NCBI GenBank assembly: GCA_023957215.1
Contig: JAMLHH010000004.1
Span: 1 to 64,000 of the forward strand
Length of the DNA stretch: 64,000 bases
Origin: Chitinophagales bacterium
Lineage (GTDB): Bacteria; Bacteroidota; Bacteroidia; Chitinophagales; JADIYW01
Reading direction: 5' to 3'
The translations under genes and the position numbers were made by a program. Under the pieces are notes generated by a model. It saw only the letters and a list, made by a program, of their open reading frames with translations, ran no database searches and had not been told where the DNA came from. Below are positions 62,883 through 64,000 of the stretch, piece by piece; the first letter of the stretch is position 1; each line of letters starts with the position of its first letter.

Positions 62883-64000
62883 TTAGTTACCACCCTCAAA
62901 GGTTTTCCATTGTCCTACGATTTGATGGGACTGATAGAGCAAGATTTTACTAAAATAAAGTAAGGCATCTCCTTCCCAAGGATTGGTAAAAACATAGTCG
63001 CCCACCTGCAAATCACTTTTTTCCGAACTGCTGAGGATGCTCTGATTGGGCAAAATATTTTTGACAGATTTTGACTCTCCATCCCAAAAGGAATTGCGGT
63101 GTAATCCTGTCGGAGAAACAGTTTCACCAGCCCAGCCTCCTCCTAACATAAAGTAAGAAACACCCAGATTGGGATTCCACCAATTGACAAGTTTGGACAA
63201 ATTTTCTACATGCGGCAGTTTCGCATTTCTTATCATTTTCAGAATAGGAGTCACTAAAAACAAGGCTGTCTCATGTCCCTCATCATACAATTCTGAAAAG
63301 TCATAAGGTGCTACAAATCCTGATCCCGTTGCAATATCGTTGACCCACATTTTATCGGGATAATCACGGTAACGAAAATATGTTTTTGAACCGCCACTGT
63401 TTAAAGTCATTTGAGAAACTTCATCTTCGGTATATGTTGTAAGTAAAACATTTACAAATTCGTTATATCTGTCTTGTGTCCGTTTAAAAGCTTTTGCAAC
63501 AGATTTTTCTTTATTGATATAGAAAGGTACGTAAGGCACATGACCATCATACCCCATCAATCCGGTCAACTTTAAAAAATCGGAATTTGAATGTATTATT
63601 TTGACAATCTCACCCAACTTTTCAGGTGTATCAAAGCCACCACGTTGAAGACCTACATTGATTTCGATAGATATTTTTATACGTTGGTTTTGTTCTTTCG
63701 CTAAGGTCAAATACGCTTGCAATCTTTCTTCCGTATCTATCAACCATTGGACATTTTCCCATTTTGACACTTTTGTCAAACGTCTTACTGCATCAATCGG
63801 AAGTGGCTTCCCCAACAACATATCCAAATTGTCAGTACTATCTTTTTCCAATAATTCCTTTATAAAAGGCTCTGAAAAAACCATTAATTTATTGGTGTGC
63901 GCCTGTTGCATGATATAGCCTATCAAATCGAGCGAGGGCAATGATTTTGTGACTATACGCAATTGGAATTTTTTGCCGATATTTTTTTGAATATTATCAA
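62883..64000 (-). CDS. Alanine-racemase-fold PLP enzyme (DSD1/threonine-aldolase-like), N-terminus cut by window
   Basis: At least 371 codons; the frame runs off the right edge, so the residues listed here begin in the middle of a TIM barrel. Barrel motifs: KISIEINVGLQRGGFDTPEKL, GLMGYDGHVPYVPF, MTLNSGGSKTYFRYRDYPDKMW (the SGGS phosphate loop), TGSGFVAPYDF. These fit the alanine-racemase-fold family that includes D-threonine aldolase and D-serine dehydratase. The PLP-binding Lys would lie upstream of the window. The metal-ligand H and C of DSD1 at the C-terminus are not evident here. Substrate unknown. Confidence 0.75.
   Translation of the reverse strand, partial: DNIQKNIGKKFQLRIVTKSLPSLDLIGYIMQQAHTNKLMVFSEPFIKELLEKDSTDNLDMLLGKPLPIDAVRRLTKVSKWENVQWLIDTEERLQAYLTLAKEQNQRIKISIEINVGLQRGGFDTPEKLGEIVKIIHSNSDFLKLTGLMGYDGHVPYVPFYINKEKSVAKAFKRTQDRYNEFVNVLLTTYTEDEVSQMTLNSGGSKTYFRYRDYPDKMWVNDIATGSGFVAPYDFSELYDEGHETALFLVTPILKMIRNAKLPHVENLSKLVNWWNPNLGVSYFMLGGGWAGETVSPTGLHRNSFWDGESKSVKNILPNQSILSSSEKSDLQVGDYVFTNPWEGDALLYFSKILLYQSHQIVGQWKTFEGGN

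Overview
The window is a chromosomal segment of a low-GC Bacteroidota bacterium, probably from the Saprospiria/Chitinophagia side of the phylum; the exact lineage is an inference. Signs in the sequence are C-terminal type IX secretion (T9SS) sorting domains, many lipoproteins with a lipobox followed by KK or KD, FISUMP-domain lipoproteins, a three-gene succinate dehydrogenase, a DUF3127 protein, an AmgK-RapZ fusion, and promoter boxes of the Bacteroidota TANNTTTG type instead of sigma70 boxes.

Layout. 1-5.9 kb: a heavy-metal efflux operon (tail of a small DUF6660-like protein, CzcA-type pump, TolC-type channel, His-rich adaptor). 5.9-10.1 kb: an oxidoreductase, the tRNA methylthiotransferase MtaB and a FISUMP lipoprotein. 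10.4-13.0 kb: an SGNH/MBOAT pair for exopolymer O-acylation. 13.2-15.1 kb: a small lipoprotein, N-carbamoylputrescine amidase and an acidic conserved protein. 15.4-17.0 kb: an IS1380-family element inserted in the signal peptide of a secreted T9SS esterase (to 18.3 kb). 18.4-23.8 kb: thiE, a di-haem cytochrome c peroxidase and sdhCAB. 24.1-25.4 kb: two successive cysteine-codon leader peptides, each with a terminator and a competing antiterminator, in front of tRNA-Cys and a 1-Cys peroxiredoxin. 26.97-29.8 kb: a REP/BIME palindrome array with its REP-associated tyrosine transposase (RAYT), which is split by a second, intact IS1380 copy. 30.2-37.5 kb: a DUF3127 protein, a type II thioesterase, accC-accB-efp-rpmF-yceD, a MurNAc-recycling pair, and a frameshifted methylmalonyl-CoA epimerase. 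37.7-43.8 kb: one giant secreted M43 metallopeptidase with PKD-like repeats, split by a frameshift. 44.0-52.6 kb: a compact seven-gene operon headed by a tubulin-like GTPase. 52.7-58.5 kb: a run of small envelope proteins, a FISUMP lipase and a frameshifted beta-barrel protein. 58.7-64 kb: an XRE regulator, lipoprotein MsrA, an alpha/beta hydrolase, lepA and a PLP-fold protein that runs off the window.

The two most interesting loci are the tandem Cys-codon attenuators before tRNA-Cys/peroxiredoxin, where alternative RNA pairings can be drawn base by base, and the tubulin-like operon, which appears to couple a cytoplasmic tubulin-superfamily GTPase through a zinc-ribbon transmembrane protein to several secreted partners of unknown function. 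The IS insertions are also informative: one supplies a new TTG start and N-terminus to the gene it hit, and its noisy centre looks more like an assembly artefact than natural decay. Several single-base frameshifts elsewhere may also be sequence errors.
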